From the NCBI GenBank assembly GCA_026874595.1, contig CM049322.1, positions 22,603,400 to 22,667,399 on the forward strand: a stretch of 64,000 bases of DNA, given 5' to 3'. Below are positions 38,326 to 49,632 of this stretch, in pieces. This DNA comes from Sipunculus nudus. Lineage: Eukaryota > Annelida > Sipuncula > Golfingiida > Sipunculidae. The number at the start of each line of letters is the position of its first letter. The first letter of the stretch is position 1. The position numbers and the translations under genes are program-made. The notes under the pieces were generated by a model. It was not told the origin of the DNA, did not search any database, and was given only the letters and a program-made list of their open reading frames with translations.

Positions 38326-38342
38326 CCCCCCCCCCCCTGTTT
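38326..38342 (-). promoter_or_regulatory. Polypurine tract of the LTR element
   Basis: A run of 12 C followed by TGTTT, on the minus strand AACA then a G run directly before the 3' LTR. This is the expected place for the plus-strand primer of reverse transcription. A matching run sits beside the internal LTR copy (42765-42780). Confidence 0.7.
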
Positions 38343-39028
38343 TCTAGGAACAGAGGACAATTGTAGAAATACAAATATAATCACGTGGTGGTAGAGTACT
38401 CCAGTAGGACAGGAGCATTCTCAGTACACTGATTACTATATAGGCACCCGCTAAGCCACAAACTCTAGGAGGTACCGAGTACCTAGCGTCGGTCAGATTT
38501 AAGCGTGCAGAGAGTACATGACCTCCACAGAGGTATCAATGCAAAAGAAAAGTGAAGTTAGTGCAGTACCATCGTACCCAGGGCATACAAGTGCATCAAT
38601 GAAATCAAGTAAGCGGTGCTAGTATAAATACGTAACTAAAAGAAACATGTGCAACACACCAACTGGAGCATGAATAACTAAATATGCACTACAACAGAAC
38701 TATATATGTACATATATAACATATGCTACGGCAGTCTTAGTCCTTAACCCCAACATACATCGATATTAGTGCCAATACACGCCGATGCCGGCTACTAGCT
38801 ACACTAGCCGCGTGCGACTACAAGCCTACTGACTTACAGGTAGGATCTGCATACAAAGGTTGCGCCAATACCTGCTGCCCCAACAATTAGTTAGACACAT
38901 CTACATATTATATACGGGTTGAACACCGATCACGGTGACTCAAAACCCCATTTCCAATACACATTAACAGTGAGGTCGAGCACCGATCCCGGAGCCTCTA
39001 AACCTCACAAACACATATAGCTAATAGC
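38343..39028 (-). other. 3' untranslated part of the LTR element, left copy
   Basis: About 690 bp between the protease region and the polypurine tract, where pol would be expected. No reverse transcriptase, RNase H or integrase motif was seen. It matches 42781-43470 almost base for base. Confidence 0.6.
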
Positions 39029-39409
39029 CTACATAGAATACTGTGTCACATAATGTCTTAACAGCCCGGCATCCATCAGTATCCAAACAGTATCGGCATC
39101 CTTCCTATCGTCACCAACTGGCTGTACTAATACATCCATCTCGGATGTCGCGCCAAAGACCTGGTCTTTCTTTAGTACCACTGTCTGCTCCTGACTAATG
39201 ACCACACTCACAAACCTATCTGCCGATGTCACCGATGTTGCGGCCGCCAATTCCTTTAAATCCTAAGTCGGCTCAACCACAAACCCAGGATTTATCCCCT
39301 GCGATATTCACGACTCGCACTGGCACTGGTACCACCCACACAGACCCAGATGAGATGACGCTCTTTTCTACCGTCTACCCTTTCCTTGAAAGCAGCGGTG
39401 ATGACATTG

Positions 39410-40156
39410 TTATCTATACAAGTTTTCCCCACTGCAAAAATTGACTATACACCCTATTTCATGCAAGTAAATGGCTACTCCTTCCATTCTTACTGCTGGT
39501 ACCGTTTCGTCTTTATCCCCAATACCTTTAAGGGCCACTTTTTTCCCCTGTATGTCTGTGAACCTTTCACTTAGGACAGCAGGGTTCACTACGGTGACTT
39601 GTGCCGCACTATCCACAATGGCCTCACGCTTCTGCCCATTAATCACTACGGGGACTGACAGGCTGCAACGGAACCGTCTTATGTGTATCACATCCTCTTC
39701 GTTATCAACATCCAAGCCTTCTACACTATCCGCAAGGTCGGTTTGTGTGGAAGACGTAAGGCAAGGACTAGCAGAATTCTGTCTACTGGCGATAAGGTGG
39801 TTGACATTAGACAGAGTTGTCCCATTGCCACTGATAGTATTTACCCCTACATCCTCATATTGACCCATATCTTGAGAGGCAATAGAAGACTTACCTGGTA
39901 CCAGTAGACCTGCAGGGTCTATATTGCTGATAACTGACATGGAAGTAGTAACATCTACACCTTTGTCCGGTGTGAAGAAAACGGGATTGTCCTGTTGGCC
40001 TACCTGTGTAGTCGAGCGACGGCCACCTGCTTCGACCGTTATGAGTTTAAAGGGGACGGTGCACCCCTGGTGCGTGCCTCGTACCGCTAACGGTTCCCGA
40101 AGCTTTTGAATTGGCATTTCCAGTTTTTGGTGACCGTTTCGAACATTCTCGCGCAA
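39410..40156 (-). CDS. Retropepsin-like protease of the LTR element, left copy
   Basis: 248 codons. The C-terminal part has the aspartic protease signature: VVINGQKREAIVDSAAQ with Asp182-Ser-Ala as the active-site triad, then VTVVNPAVLSERF and the flap-like GIGDKDETVP. Retropepsins act as dimers to cut Gag. The frame overlaps the end of gag by about 70 nt and lies one base back (-1) relative to it, a common gag-pro arrangement. The N-terminal part is linker. An extra A near 39435, compared with the right copy, ends the frame early (GENLYR); homologous sequence continues to about 39029 in other frames. No polymerase follows. Confidence 0.6.
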   Translation of the reverse strand: MRENVRNGHQKLEMPIQKLREPLAVRGTHQGCTVPFKLITVEAGGRRSTTQVGQQDNPVFFTPDKGVDVTTSMSVISNIDPAGLLVPGKSSIASQDMGQYEDVGVNTISGNGTTLSNVNHLIASRQNSASPCLTSSTQTDLADSVEGLDVDNEEDVIHIRRFRCSLSVPVVINGQKREAIVDSAAQVTVVNPAVLSERFTDIQGKKVALKGIGDKDETVPAVRMEGVAIYLHEIGCIVNFCSGENLYR

Positions 40157-42060
40157 AATGGCCGGCCTTTAACACCTGTAACATTCCAGCTAGTTTCTAG
40201 ACGCACCCCAAGAACACGATTGCTGTGGGTTGGTGTCAGCAGCAGGCCCCCTCTTTCTGGTAGAAAGTTGGCCCATGTGATGCGTGAGCCTCTCAATGGA
40301 TTCGCCATCACCTCCACAGAACCCTTCAAGTGAGCCTCAAGCTCTTCTATCCTTTTGGCCAACCCGTCCACTTGGGTAGAATGCGACGGTGTGGTCACTG
40401 CACGAACGGTCGGGCATTCCTTTGTGACCTCTGGATTTAAATGGAGTTTGTCTTCGTCACTATAATGCACCTGTCTTACAGAAGCCACACTGGTACGGGT
40501 GTTGCCAAAGATGATTCGTTGGTTGTTGATATGTTCCTTAACATATTTTGCGGCCCTACGGACGTTCCGGGGATTCTTGCCTAATGCTGCCTTGGCGGCA
40601 TTCTTATCCTGAATGCCTTTTAAGAAAAAGTCTATAGCCAACTGTTCCCTTACTTCGTCATTTGCAGAAGAAGGTAAGCCCTGCTTCACTTCGAGATACA
40701 CTCGTTGTGAGAACTCTTCCAAGGATTCTTCATCCCTTTGCCTGAGTTGATAGAGTTGGCCCCGAACGGTACGGGGCTCCTCCTTGACTCCGAACCGCCG
40801 TTCCAAAAGTTTGGCCAAACTGGCATAGCTGCGGTCAATTCCCACATCCTTAACAAAACGTAACGCGACCCCACTCAAACAATCCACTAATTTGTCTAAC
40901 CGCTTACTACTGAACCAGTTGTATCTATGGGCCATCCGGTCGAACTGAAAACGAAAGGTATACCAGTCTTCTGTGCCACTATACACTGGCATCTTTGCAG
41001 GGACCGGGGACTGCTGTCGACTGCTGTGGTATCGGCGATGATGCTGACCGTTCTGCCTTCCGCTATGCTGCCCTCGACTGCTGCCAGACGAGCATTCACT
41101 TTCACCTTCCGACGTTGCGCTGTAGGAACTAGAGCCACTGCATGTTGAATAATCCGAGTTGTCAGACAAACACCCTTCCCTACTTCCACGCCCATGCAGG
41201 GTCCTGTGATGGCGCTGGCCTCAGGTTTTGACGTTGAAACTCCTACACGGTATATGTATAGATGTGGAACTGCCCGAACTACTCCGCGTGACACTGATGT
41301 CGGTATCATGATTGTGCATGCACGCATCCACAGACCTATCTATAAATTCCTGCGGCTTCTCCGACTTACATACTCTATATGTACCAACTAGACAGCCTTC
41401 CCGGTCTGAAACTTGGCTCCTTGTCACCGACCTTCCTTGAGAATACTGCTGGCACCTGGATTTGCCCCTGGACACAGCCCTCCCTGGCGAGTACCGCTGA
41501 CACCCGGAGTGGTGGAGTAACTGGCTGTCTTTGATGGCGTCCAATAATGCTTCCACTAATTGCGTTAGTGTCGCTAGTCTATCCTGTTGAGGATTCTACA
41601 GAGCACCATGGTGCCACACATTATGGGCCTGGTGCTGTACAGGAGCATCGAGCCCCTGTTGACTGTCGAGGTAACTCTGCCTGGGGCCATAATAGTGATA
41701 TGAGTCATATGTCCGGGCACTGGCAGGTTGCATGCCTTGCCTGCCTTTGTCGGTAAATATGGGTATTGGTCGACCCGGTTGGTCCTTCCCTTGAGACCCA
41801 TGATCCTTCCTATCTAACCCCTCTGCTAATGTATATCCCAATGTCGGAGCTCCACCACTGACGTTAGACTGACCACATCTTAGGCTATCTACATGACCCG
41901 CCCCAGAGTGAGGCATTATGTCAGCTGTATGGGTATAATGTACACCTGCACCCTGACCTCCTGGGCTAAAGTTCCCAGGAGGGGTGGTCACGATATTGCC
42001 CTGGGACACCGTGGCTATACGGGAATGTCTGGTCCACCTCCGAACCGGCATATGACACAT
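40087..42060 (-). pseudogene. gag of the LTR element, left copy, two nonsense changes
   Basis: One reading frame from 42060 to 40087 is broken by stops at about 41596 and 41221; the last part (41169-40087, 360 codons) is open. That part has a Ser-rich stretch, then a retrotransposon gag domain (PVYSGTEDWYTFRFQFD, LSGVALRFVKD, LRQRDEESLEEFSQRV, FLKGI), a fold that builds the particle. Near 40170-40140 the residues of a CCHC zinc knuckle (CYRC and GHFAREC) are visible but lie in different frames, so it is broken by an indel. The right copy lacks both stops but has its own frameshift. Confidence 0.7.
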
Positions 42061-42514
42061 TATGTGTTACAGGACCCCAATTCCCGCCTGCAGCCTGTGG
42101 GGTCATGGTTAGGGAGCCAACCGGCACACTTCTTTGTGGGGAACCCCCCAAGGATCCACTGTCTCCAACCGATTGTTCAGAAACATGGCAAAAGGGAAAG
42201 TTGCAGTTGCTTTTGATTGCCCTGCCGGGCCCGGGACTCTTGGGGTGGATGCATGCTGCATGATTCAATTGACCTTCAATTTTTATCCCCGAAATAATAA
42301 AAACCCCAGCCGTGGACAATTCGTTCCAGGACGTGGCTGACCTGCTCAAGACCTGAGCTAATTCTGTACAACCAAAACACGGCTGTTCATGGTGCAGGCG
42401 AACTATGGCTTGTGCGGTAATATCGGGGAAAAGTGTAGGGTTAGCCCCGGTCATCTCCACTGCCGAAGCAGTGCTTAAGTCTATCACATGCGACATACCT
42501 AATGTGATGTCCAC
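41966..42514 (-). CDS. Open frame upstream of gag in the LTR element, left copy
   Basis: 182 codons starting MDITLGMSHVIDLSTAS, overlapping the start of the gag frame by 95 nt in another frame. In the right copy the same frame is cut by a TAA at about 46711. No family was recognised. It could be the true N-terminus of gag reached by frameshift or splicing, or leader sequence that is open by chance. Confidence 0.3.
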   Translation of the reverse strand: MDITLGMSHVIDLSTASAVEMTGANPTLFPDITAQAIVRLHHEQPCFGCTELAQVLSRSATSWNELSTAGVFIISGIKIEGQLNHAACIHPKSPGPGRAIKSNCNFPFCHVSEQSVGDSGSLGGSPQRSVPVGSLTMTPQAAGGNWGPVTHNVSYAGSEVDQTFPYSHGVPGQYRDHPSWEL

Positions 42515-42598
42515 AAATCTATCTCCAACAGCCAGAAGGTACGAGGGTAATGTTAAATCTACTGCAATATAGTATATTGCACCAGTACCTTATACTAA

Positions 42599-42764
42599 TG
42601 TTGAAGATGATAATACAGGCTGAACACTGGTGGTATATGAGTGTCACTTACTACGATTACGTCACGTTGTTGCTGCCACGGCACAGGTAGTTCGATCGTT
42701 CGCCATGTACCTCGATGATAGTTCTGCTATCCTAGTCAATCTTGCCAAGGGCAACCCCTCAACA
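42599..42764 (-). repeat. Internal LTR copy
   Basis: 166 bp, same ends as the 3' LTR (TGTTGAAGATG ... CCTCAACA), followed by a C run. It was carried along with the tandem duplication. Confidence 0.8.
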
Positions 42765-43784
42765 CTCCCCCCCCCCCCTGTTTTCTAGGAACAGAGGACA
42801 ATTGTAGAAATACAAATATAATCACGTGGTGGTAGAGTACTCCAGTAGGACAGGAGCATTCTCAGTACACTGATTACTATATAGGCACCCGCTAAGCCAC
42901 CAACTCTAGGAGGTACCGAGTACCTAGCGTCGGTCAGATTTAAGCGTGCAGAGAGTACATGACCTCCACAGAGGTATCAATGCAGAAGAAAAGTGAAGTT
43001 AGTGCAGTACCATCGTACCCAGGGCATACAAGTGCATCAATGAAATCAAGTAAGCGGTGCTAGTATAAATACGTAACTAAAGAAACATGTGCAACACACC
43101 AACTGGAGCATGAATAATTAAATATGCACTACAACAGAACTATATATGTACATATATAACATATGCTACGGCAGTCTTAGTCCTTAACCCCAACATACAT
43201 CGATATTAGTGCCAATACACGCCGATGCCGGCAACTAGCTACACTAGCCGCGTGCGATTACAAGCCTACTGACTTACAGGTAGGATCTGCATACAAAGTT
43301 TGCGCCAATACCTGCTGCCCCAACAATTAGTTAGACACATCTACATAATATATACGGGTCGAACACCGATCACGGTGACTCAAAACCCCAGTTCCAATAC
43401 TCATTAACAGTGAGGTCGAGCACCGATCCCGGAGCCTCCAAACCTCACAAACACATATAGCTAATAGTCTACATAGAATACTGTGTCACATAATGTCTTA
43501 ACAGCCCGGCATCCATCAGCATCCAAACAGTATCGGCATCCTTCCTATCGTCACCAACTGGCTGTACTAATACATCCATCTCGGATGTCGCGCCAAAGAC
43601 TTGGTCTTTCTTTAGTACCACTGTCTGCTCCTGACTATTGACCACACTCACAAACCTATCTGCCGATGTCACCGATGTTGCGGCCGCCAATTCCTTTAAA
43701 TCCTAAGTCGGCTCAACCACAACCCAGGATTTCTCCCCTGCGATATTCACGACTCGCACTGGCACTGGTACCACCCACACAGAC

Positions 43785-44600
43785 CTAGATGAGATGACGC
43801 TCTTTTCTATCGTCTACCCTTTCCTTGAAAGCAGCGGTGATGACATTGTTATCCATACAAGTTTTCCCCACTGCAAAATTGACTATACACCCTATTTCAT
43901 GCAAGTAAATGGCTACTCCTTCCCTTCTTACTGCTGGTACCGTTTCGTCTTTATCCCCAATACCTTTAATGGCCACTTTTTCCCCTGTATGTCTGTGAAC
44001 CTCTGACTTAGGACAGCAGGGTTCACTACGGTGACTTGTGCCGCACTATCCACAATGGCCTCACTCTTCTGCCCATTAATCACTACGGGGACTGACAGGC
44101 TGCAACGGAACCGTCTTATGTGTATCACATCCTCTTCGTTATCAACATCCAAGCCTTCTACACTATCTGCAAGGTCGGTTTGTGTGGAAGACGTATGGCA
44201 AGGATTAGCAGAATTCTGTCTACTGGCGATAAGGTGCTGACATTAGACAGAGTTGTCCCAATGCCACTGATAGTATTAATTTACCCCTACATCCTCATAT
44301 TGACCCATATCTTGAGAAGCAATAGAAGACTTACCTGGTACCAGTAGACCTGCAGGGTGTATATTGCTGATAACTGACATGGAAGTGGTAACATCTACAC
44401 CTTTGTCCGGTGTGAAGAAAACGGGATTGTCCTGTTGGCCTACCTGTGTAGTCGAGCGACGGCCACCTGCTTCGACCGTTATGAGTTTAAAGGGGACGGT
44501 GCACCCCCTGGTGCGTGCCTCGTACCGCTAACGGTTCCCGAAGCTTTTGAATTGGCATTTCCAGTTTTTGGTGACCTTATCGAATATTCTCGCGCACATG
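43785..44600 (-). pseudogene. Retropepsin-like protease, right copy, frameshifted
   Basis: Contains the same VVINGQK, IVDSAAQ and GIGDKDETVP signatures, but small indels (near 44235, 44275 and 43970) split it into several short frames (44152-43928, 43976-43785). It is not functional as it stands. Confidence 0.65.
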
Positions 44601-46502
44601 GCCGGCCTTGTGACACCTGTAACATTCCAGCTGGTTGCTAGACGCACCCCAAGAACACGATTGCTGTGGGTTGGTGTCAGCAGCAGGCCCCCTCTTTCTG
44701 GTAGAAAGTTGGCCCATGTGATGGGTGAGCCTCTCAATGGATTCGCCATCACCTCCACAGAACCCTCCAAGTGAGCCTCAAGCTCTTCTATCCTTTTGGC
44801 CAACCCGTCCACTTGGGTAGAATGCGACGGTGTGGTCACTGCACAAACGGTCGGGCATTCCTTTGTGACCTCTGGATTTAAATGGAGTTTGTCTTCGTCA
44901 CTATAATGCACCTGTCTTACAGAAGCCACACTGGTACGGGTGTTGCCAAAGATGATTCGTTGGTTTTTTATATGTTCCTTAACATATTTTGCGGCCTTAC
45001 GGACGTTCCGGGGATTCTTGCCTAATGCTGCCTTGGCGGCATTCTTATCCTGAATGCCTTTTAAGAAAAAGTCTATAGCCAACTGTTCCCTTACTTCGTC
45101 ATTTGCAGAAGAAGGTAAGCCCTGCTTCACTTCGAGATACACTCGTTGTGAGAACTCTTCCAAGGATTCTTCATCCCTTTGCCTGAGTTGATAGAGTTGG
45201 CCCCGAACGGTACGGGGCTCCTCCTTGACTCCGAACCGCCGTTCCAAGAGTTTGGCCAAACTGGCATAGCTGCGGTCAATTCCCACATCCTTAACAAAAC
45301 GTAACGCGACCCCACTCAAACAATTCTCTAATTTGTCTCACCGCTTACTACTGGACCAGTTGTATCTATGGGCCATCCGGTCGAACTGAAAAAAGAAAGG
45401 TATACCAGTCTTCTGTGCCACTATACACTGGCATCTTTGCAGGGACCGGGGACTGCTGTCGACTGCTGTGGTATCGGCGATGCTGCTGACGGTTCTGCCT
45501 TCCGCTATGCTGCCCTCGACTCCTGCCTGACGAGCATTCACTTTCACCTTCCGACGTTTCGCTGGAGGAACTAGAGCCACTGCATGTTGAATAATCCGAG
45601 TTGTCAGGCAAACACCCTGCCCTACTTCCGCGCCCATGCAGGGTCCTGTGATGGCGCTGGCCTGAGGTGTTGACGTTAAAACTCCTACACGGTATATGTA
45701 TAGATGTGGAACTGCCCGAATTACTCCGCGTGACACTGATGTCAGTATCATGATTGTGCATGCATGCATCCACAGACCTATCTATAAATTCCTGCGGCTT
45801 CTCCGACTTACATACTCTATATGTACCAACTAGACAGCCTTCCCGGTCTAAAACTTGGCTCCTTGACACCGACCTTCCTTGGGAATACTGCTGGCACCTG
45901 GATTTGCCCCTGGACACAGCCCTCCCTGGCGAGTACCGCTGACAACCGGGGTGGTGGAGTAACTGGCCGTCTTTGATGGCTTCCAATAATGCTTCCACTA
46001 ATTGCGTTAGTGTCGCTAGTCTATCCTGTTGAGGATTCTCCAGAGCACCATGGTGCCACACATTATGGGCCTGGTGCTGTACAGGAGCATCGAGCCCCTG
46101 TTGACAGTCGAGGTAACTCTGCCTTGGGCCATAATAGTGATATGAGTCATATGTCCGGGCACTGGCAGGTTGCATGCCTTGCCTGCCTTTGTCGGTAAAT
46201 GTGGGTATTGGTCGACCCGGTTGGCCCTTCCCTTGAGACCCATGATCCTTCCTATCTAACCCCTCTGCTAATGTATATCCCAATGTCGGAGCTCCACCAC
46301 TGACGTTAGACTGACCACATCTTAGGCTATCTACATGACCCGCCCCAGAGTGAGGCATTATGTCAGCTGTATGGGTATAAAGTACACCTGCACCCTGACC
46401 TCCTGGGCTAAAGTTCCCAGGAGGGGTTTTCACGATATTGCCCTGGGACACCGTGGCTATACGGGAATGTCTGGTCCACCTCCGAACCGGCATATGACAC
46501 AT
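44528..46502 (-). pseudogene. gag of the LTR element, right copy, one frameshift
   Basis: A frame of 378 codons (46502-45366) starting MCHMPVRRW, then a one-base indel around 45390 in an A run (GAACTGAAAAAAGAAAGG), after which the gag core continues in another frame (45319-44528). The gag motifs are as in the left copy. A further upstream frame (46956-46711) has a stop that the left copy lacks. Confidence 0.65.
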
Positions 46503-47017
46503 TATGTGTTACAGGACCCCTATTCCCGCCTGCAGCCTGTGGGGTCATGGTTAGGGAGCCAACCGGCACCCTTTCTCGTGGGGAACCCCCCAAGGATCCA
46601 CTGTCTCCAACCGATTGTTCAGAAACATGGCAAAAGGGAAAGTTGCAGTTGCTTTTGATTGCCCTGCCGGACCCGGGACTCTTGGGGTGGATGCATGCTG
46701 CATGATTCAATTAACCTTCAATTTTTATCCCCGAAATAATAAAAACCCCAGCCGTGAACAATTCGTTCCAGGACGTGGCTGACCTGCTCGAGACCTGAGC
46801 TAATTCTGTACAACCAAAACACGGCTGTTCATGGCGCAGGCGAACTATGGCTTGTGCGGTAATATCGGGGAAAAATGTAGGGTTAGCCCCGGTCATCTCC
46901 ACTGCCGAAGCAGTGCTTAAGTCTATCACATGCGACATACCTGATGTGATGTCCACAAATCTATCTCCAGCAGCCAGAAGGTACGAGCGTAATGTTAAAT
47001 CTACTGCAATATAGTAT

Positions 47018-48333
47018 TAATGCCGGGCAAGCATTCACGTCATCACCACTAACAAACACTTGAGCAGTTGGTGCCTTATAGGTGTATAGAATAAATTCCC
47101 ATGTATCCTTGATTTGAAAAGTCGGACAGAAATTAAAAAAAATAATAGCACTATGATACCTAAATTACAGTGGCGTTGCCTTAACCGAAAAAAAGTCACG
47201 ATGTTAATTTGATTGAAAAATGTACTGAAAATAAATATATAAATAAGTACACTATGTTACCTTGATTACACAGCAACTTCAAAACACCATGAAAACAAAA
47301 ATAAAAAATTAATTTTAATTGACCCCGTTAAAGTGAATGCAATGCCGTCAAGTAAATGTGACAAGCCTTGAACTGAGCCGCACCGTAGTCTGTGTTTATA
47401 GCATTAATAATCACACTGTGACGCAATACTTTTCAAATATATCTAACTCTCCTGGTACATAAATACGAAACATATACATACATATATATATATATACATA
47501 TACATACATATATACACCAACATGGACAGATGATTCACTTTCTGTGCAAGCTTTGCTCCAATTCAAACCAACACCCTTATAAAATACTACAGCCAGTAAG
47601 AGATGCCCCACAAGTCCAGGTGCAAGATTAGTAATATACACCTTACTTTAACAATACGTGATACCCGGTTACGGTATTGTTAAGATATTTTCATTAACTG
47701 ACAATTCTGTTCAAAGTCAGTAAGAGAGACTGTTAGTATCACCTCAAAGATTATGGTACTGTATACACAACAGACATACACACCCGGTTCAGCAAGCTCA
47801 GGGTTACACAAGAAACAATGCTTATTGGCCTCATCAGTCAAAAACCCTCCGATTCCAGGCAGATGCACCGAGCCGGTGACCTCTGACCTCGGTACGTTAC
47901 CAGACGAAATTAACTACAACTTGGGCAAATCCCCGCACCTCCAATGATTTAGTCAGCCGTGTCAAAGCTACCAAAAAATTCTAACAATTGCCTTTGGTAT
48001 CCGATCGCAAATCCACTCCGAATCGCTCTATTATACTGCGCGCAGTCAGGTGCACCGCGCCGGTGACCCCTGACGTTTAATCAAACAAACGTAGAAATTG
48101 GACGCACTGTCGGTCCCACTCGCCTTATAAGATTGAGGATTTGACACAAAATTTCTCTCTTAATCTCTATGACTTCTTAAAGTTTTGTACTTTATTCTCT
48201 CACTCACCAAATAAACCATGAGATGCGGCCAAATTTCGCTTGCTCAAAATTCCTAAATTACCTATCAATTAAATGTCAATACAACGTGCATCGAATCTCT
48301 CGGTCGACCATTTTTATTCTTAAAAATATTTTT
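47018..48333 (-). other. Leader region of the LTR element
   Basis: About 1.3 kb between the primer-binding site and the duplicated gag block, present once. AT-rich, with a short TATA/CATA microsatellite near 47475-47510 and the phrase GGTGACCYCTGAC repeated twice (about 47872 and 48060). No coding region supported. Confidence 0.5.
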
Positions 48334-48346
48334 ACGTTGGGCGCCA
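48334..48346 (-). promoter_or_regulatory. Primer-binding site of the LTR element
   Basis: Minus strand TGGCGCCCAACGT, two bases after the end of the 5' LTR. It has the general form (TGGCGCCC...) of sites complementary to tRNA 3' ends. Which tRNA is not decided here. Confidence 0.65.
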
Positions 48347-48348
48347 GA

Positions 48349-48567
48349 TGTTGAAGATGCTAATACAGGCTGAACACGGGTGGTATATGAGTGTCACTAC
48401 GATTACGTCACGTTGTTGCTGCCACGGTACAGGTAGTTCGATCGTTCGCCATGTACCTCGATGATAGTTCTGCTATTCTAGTCAATCTTGCCGCTTCTGC
48501 CCGATTCCAGCCTACTGCGCCTGCGTGCACATTCATCGACCTCTGACCCCAGGTCAACCCCTCAACA
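48349..48567 (-). repeat. 5' LTR of the gag-protease element
   Basis: 219 bp, TGTTGAAGATG ... CCCCTCAACA on the plus strand, flanked by CTAA. It has about 57 bp (from GCTTCTGCCCGATTCC onward) that the other two LTR copies lack. Confidence 0.8.
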
Positions 48568-48571
48568 CTAA

Positions 48572-48733
48572 GACTAATAGATTTTACCAACAACGGTTTC
48601 TTTTCGCTTTCTCTATGGAATTTTCTCTGCTTTCATATTTTAATTTTGGCTTATCTGACAGAGCTCATGATACTCTTGATGAGAAAGTAATACCTAAAAA
48701 TTTATAATTATTAAGAAAACAAATGAGTGTTAA
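48572..48733 (-). mobile_element. Retroposon-like fragment, right part
   Basis: Continuation of the element begun at 37474, interrupted by the LTR insertion. Homology to unit A resumes with GTCACAGGTGGCGAAG at about 48737. Confidence 0.4.
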
Positions 48734-48855
48734 GTTGTCACAGGTGGCGAAGGTTCACGGTTCCTCATCGTAGAGAAGTGAAAATGTATATAAAAGAGAT
48801 AAACAGAAGAACACCAGCTGGAAACAATGCATGAAATAAAGGTGTGTTAAAGACG

Positions 48856-49100
48856 GAAATCATTTTGAATTCTTCGGAGGTCATGACAGCCTAAGATCCA
48901 CAAGTGACGTCATCCACACGTGCGCCCACCGTGTCGCCCACACGTGACATTCGAGTACCGTGTGAAGACAGAGGCGTACGCGTTGACGTTTTGGGAGGTC
49001 ACCAGTCCACTCCATGGTCAGCCCTGTGACGTCTCACCCTTTTTGTTAATGGAGAATCAGTCGGGGTTCGAGACCACCATAACTACATGTAGTCACATCT
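48856..49100 (+). pseudogene. Degenerate copy of the last exon of the secreted-protein gene
   Basis: Matches exon 3 at 8537-9012: GGAAATCATTTTGAATTCTTCGGAGG, then a deletion of about 160 bp, then GTGACGTCATCCACACG and TACGCGTTGACGTTTTGGGAGG. An in-frame TGA at 48945-48947 replaces the NMT region, the acceptor is altered and the 3' third has lost similarity. It is non-functional and marks unit B as a duplicate. Confidence 0.8.
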
Positions 49101-49445
49101 TAATAACAAGTGGTCTACTCGATCATACATGTCGAATTCAACACTTCAGGTTAAACCAGACCATCGAAGATGATCTTTTTATACAAACAAAATAAACCAT
49201 GTTGTAACATATGTGATAAGTAGTACACTTAATTTGAATGTTGGAATATTTTGATTGTTTATTTGAGAGAATATTAAAAATATTTTTAAGTTTATATCCT
49301 GAAGTTGTGGATGCAAAGAGAGCGTATTCACCAATCGGGAGATTATAGTCAAAACCACATTCAAGATGTCACACAGGGTCTCCGCTCCATGCGGGAGCTA
49401 GGACATGAATTGTGTTGCATAAGTAAATGTGATACGCTGGCACTA

Positions 49446-49449
49446 GTTC
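49446..49449 (+). other. Empty insertion site of the 22.2-kb transposon (paralogous)
   Basis: The sequence CACTAGTTCTCTATCATTTTATGCAC contains one GTTC. Its left side matches 10019-10057 (GTGTTGCATAAGTAAATG) and its right side matches 32256 onward, with no extra bases. This is the pre-insertion arrangement. Confidence 0.85.
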
Positions 49450-49588
49450 TCTATCATTTTATGCACATTATTAAAATAAGGTTTGGCCGTAGTTGTATTT
49501 TTTTTCAGTATTGGGAACCTACCTCTTTCACCATCTTCGACTAGAATTAATATCAAACACGAACGGGTAAAAAAAAGTCACATTGGAA

Positions 49589-49589
<1 letters not shown>

Positions 49590-49624
<35 letters not shown>

Positions 49625-49632
49625 GGGGAGAG
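49590..49632. repeat. (GA)n followed by a G run
   Basis: GA dinucleotides then about 14 G, with a second G run at 49723-49737. Confidence 0.9.

Larger units (their letters stand above)
42580..47017 (-). repeat. Second tandem copy of the gag-protease block
   Basis: 4438 bp closely matching 38141-42575. The copy begins with CACCAGTACCTTATACTAA, the same 19 bp of host DNA that flanks the element at 38141-38159. Four extra bases (ATTG, 42576-42579) lie at the junction. Small differences and indels are scattered through both copies, so they are not identical assembly duplicates. Confidence 0.85.
38160..48567 (-). mobile_element. LTR retroelement with gag and protease only, internally duplicated
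   Basis: Read on the minus strand: 5' LTR (48349-48567, TG...CA ends), primer-binding-site candidate TGGCGCCCAACGT (48334-48346), leader of 1.3 kb, gag and protease, a poly-G purine tract and 3' LTR (38160-38325). It is flanked by CTAA at 38156-38159 and 48568-48571. The gag-protease block occurs twice (38141-42575 and 42580-47017). No reverse transcriptase, RNase H or integrase is visible in either copy. The gag, retropepsin, 4-bp duplication and priming sites fit a Ty3/Gypsy-type element that has lost pol. All coding parts show breaks except the protease core of the left copy. Confidence 0.8.

Noticed and set aside
40896-41327. 143-codon minus-strand frame overlapping gag, and its twin at 45338-45769
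   Set aside because: It lies in another frame of the gag gene and has no family signature; a shadow of the GC-richer gag sequence.
38160-48567. An endogenous retrovirus with envelope
   Set aside because: No envelope-like frame, signal peptide or polymerase was found; gag and protease of retrotransposon type only.
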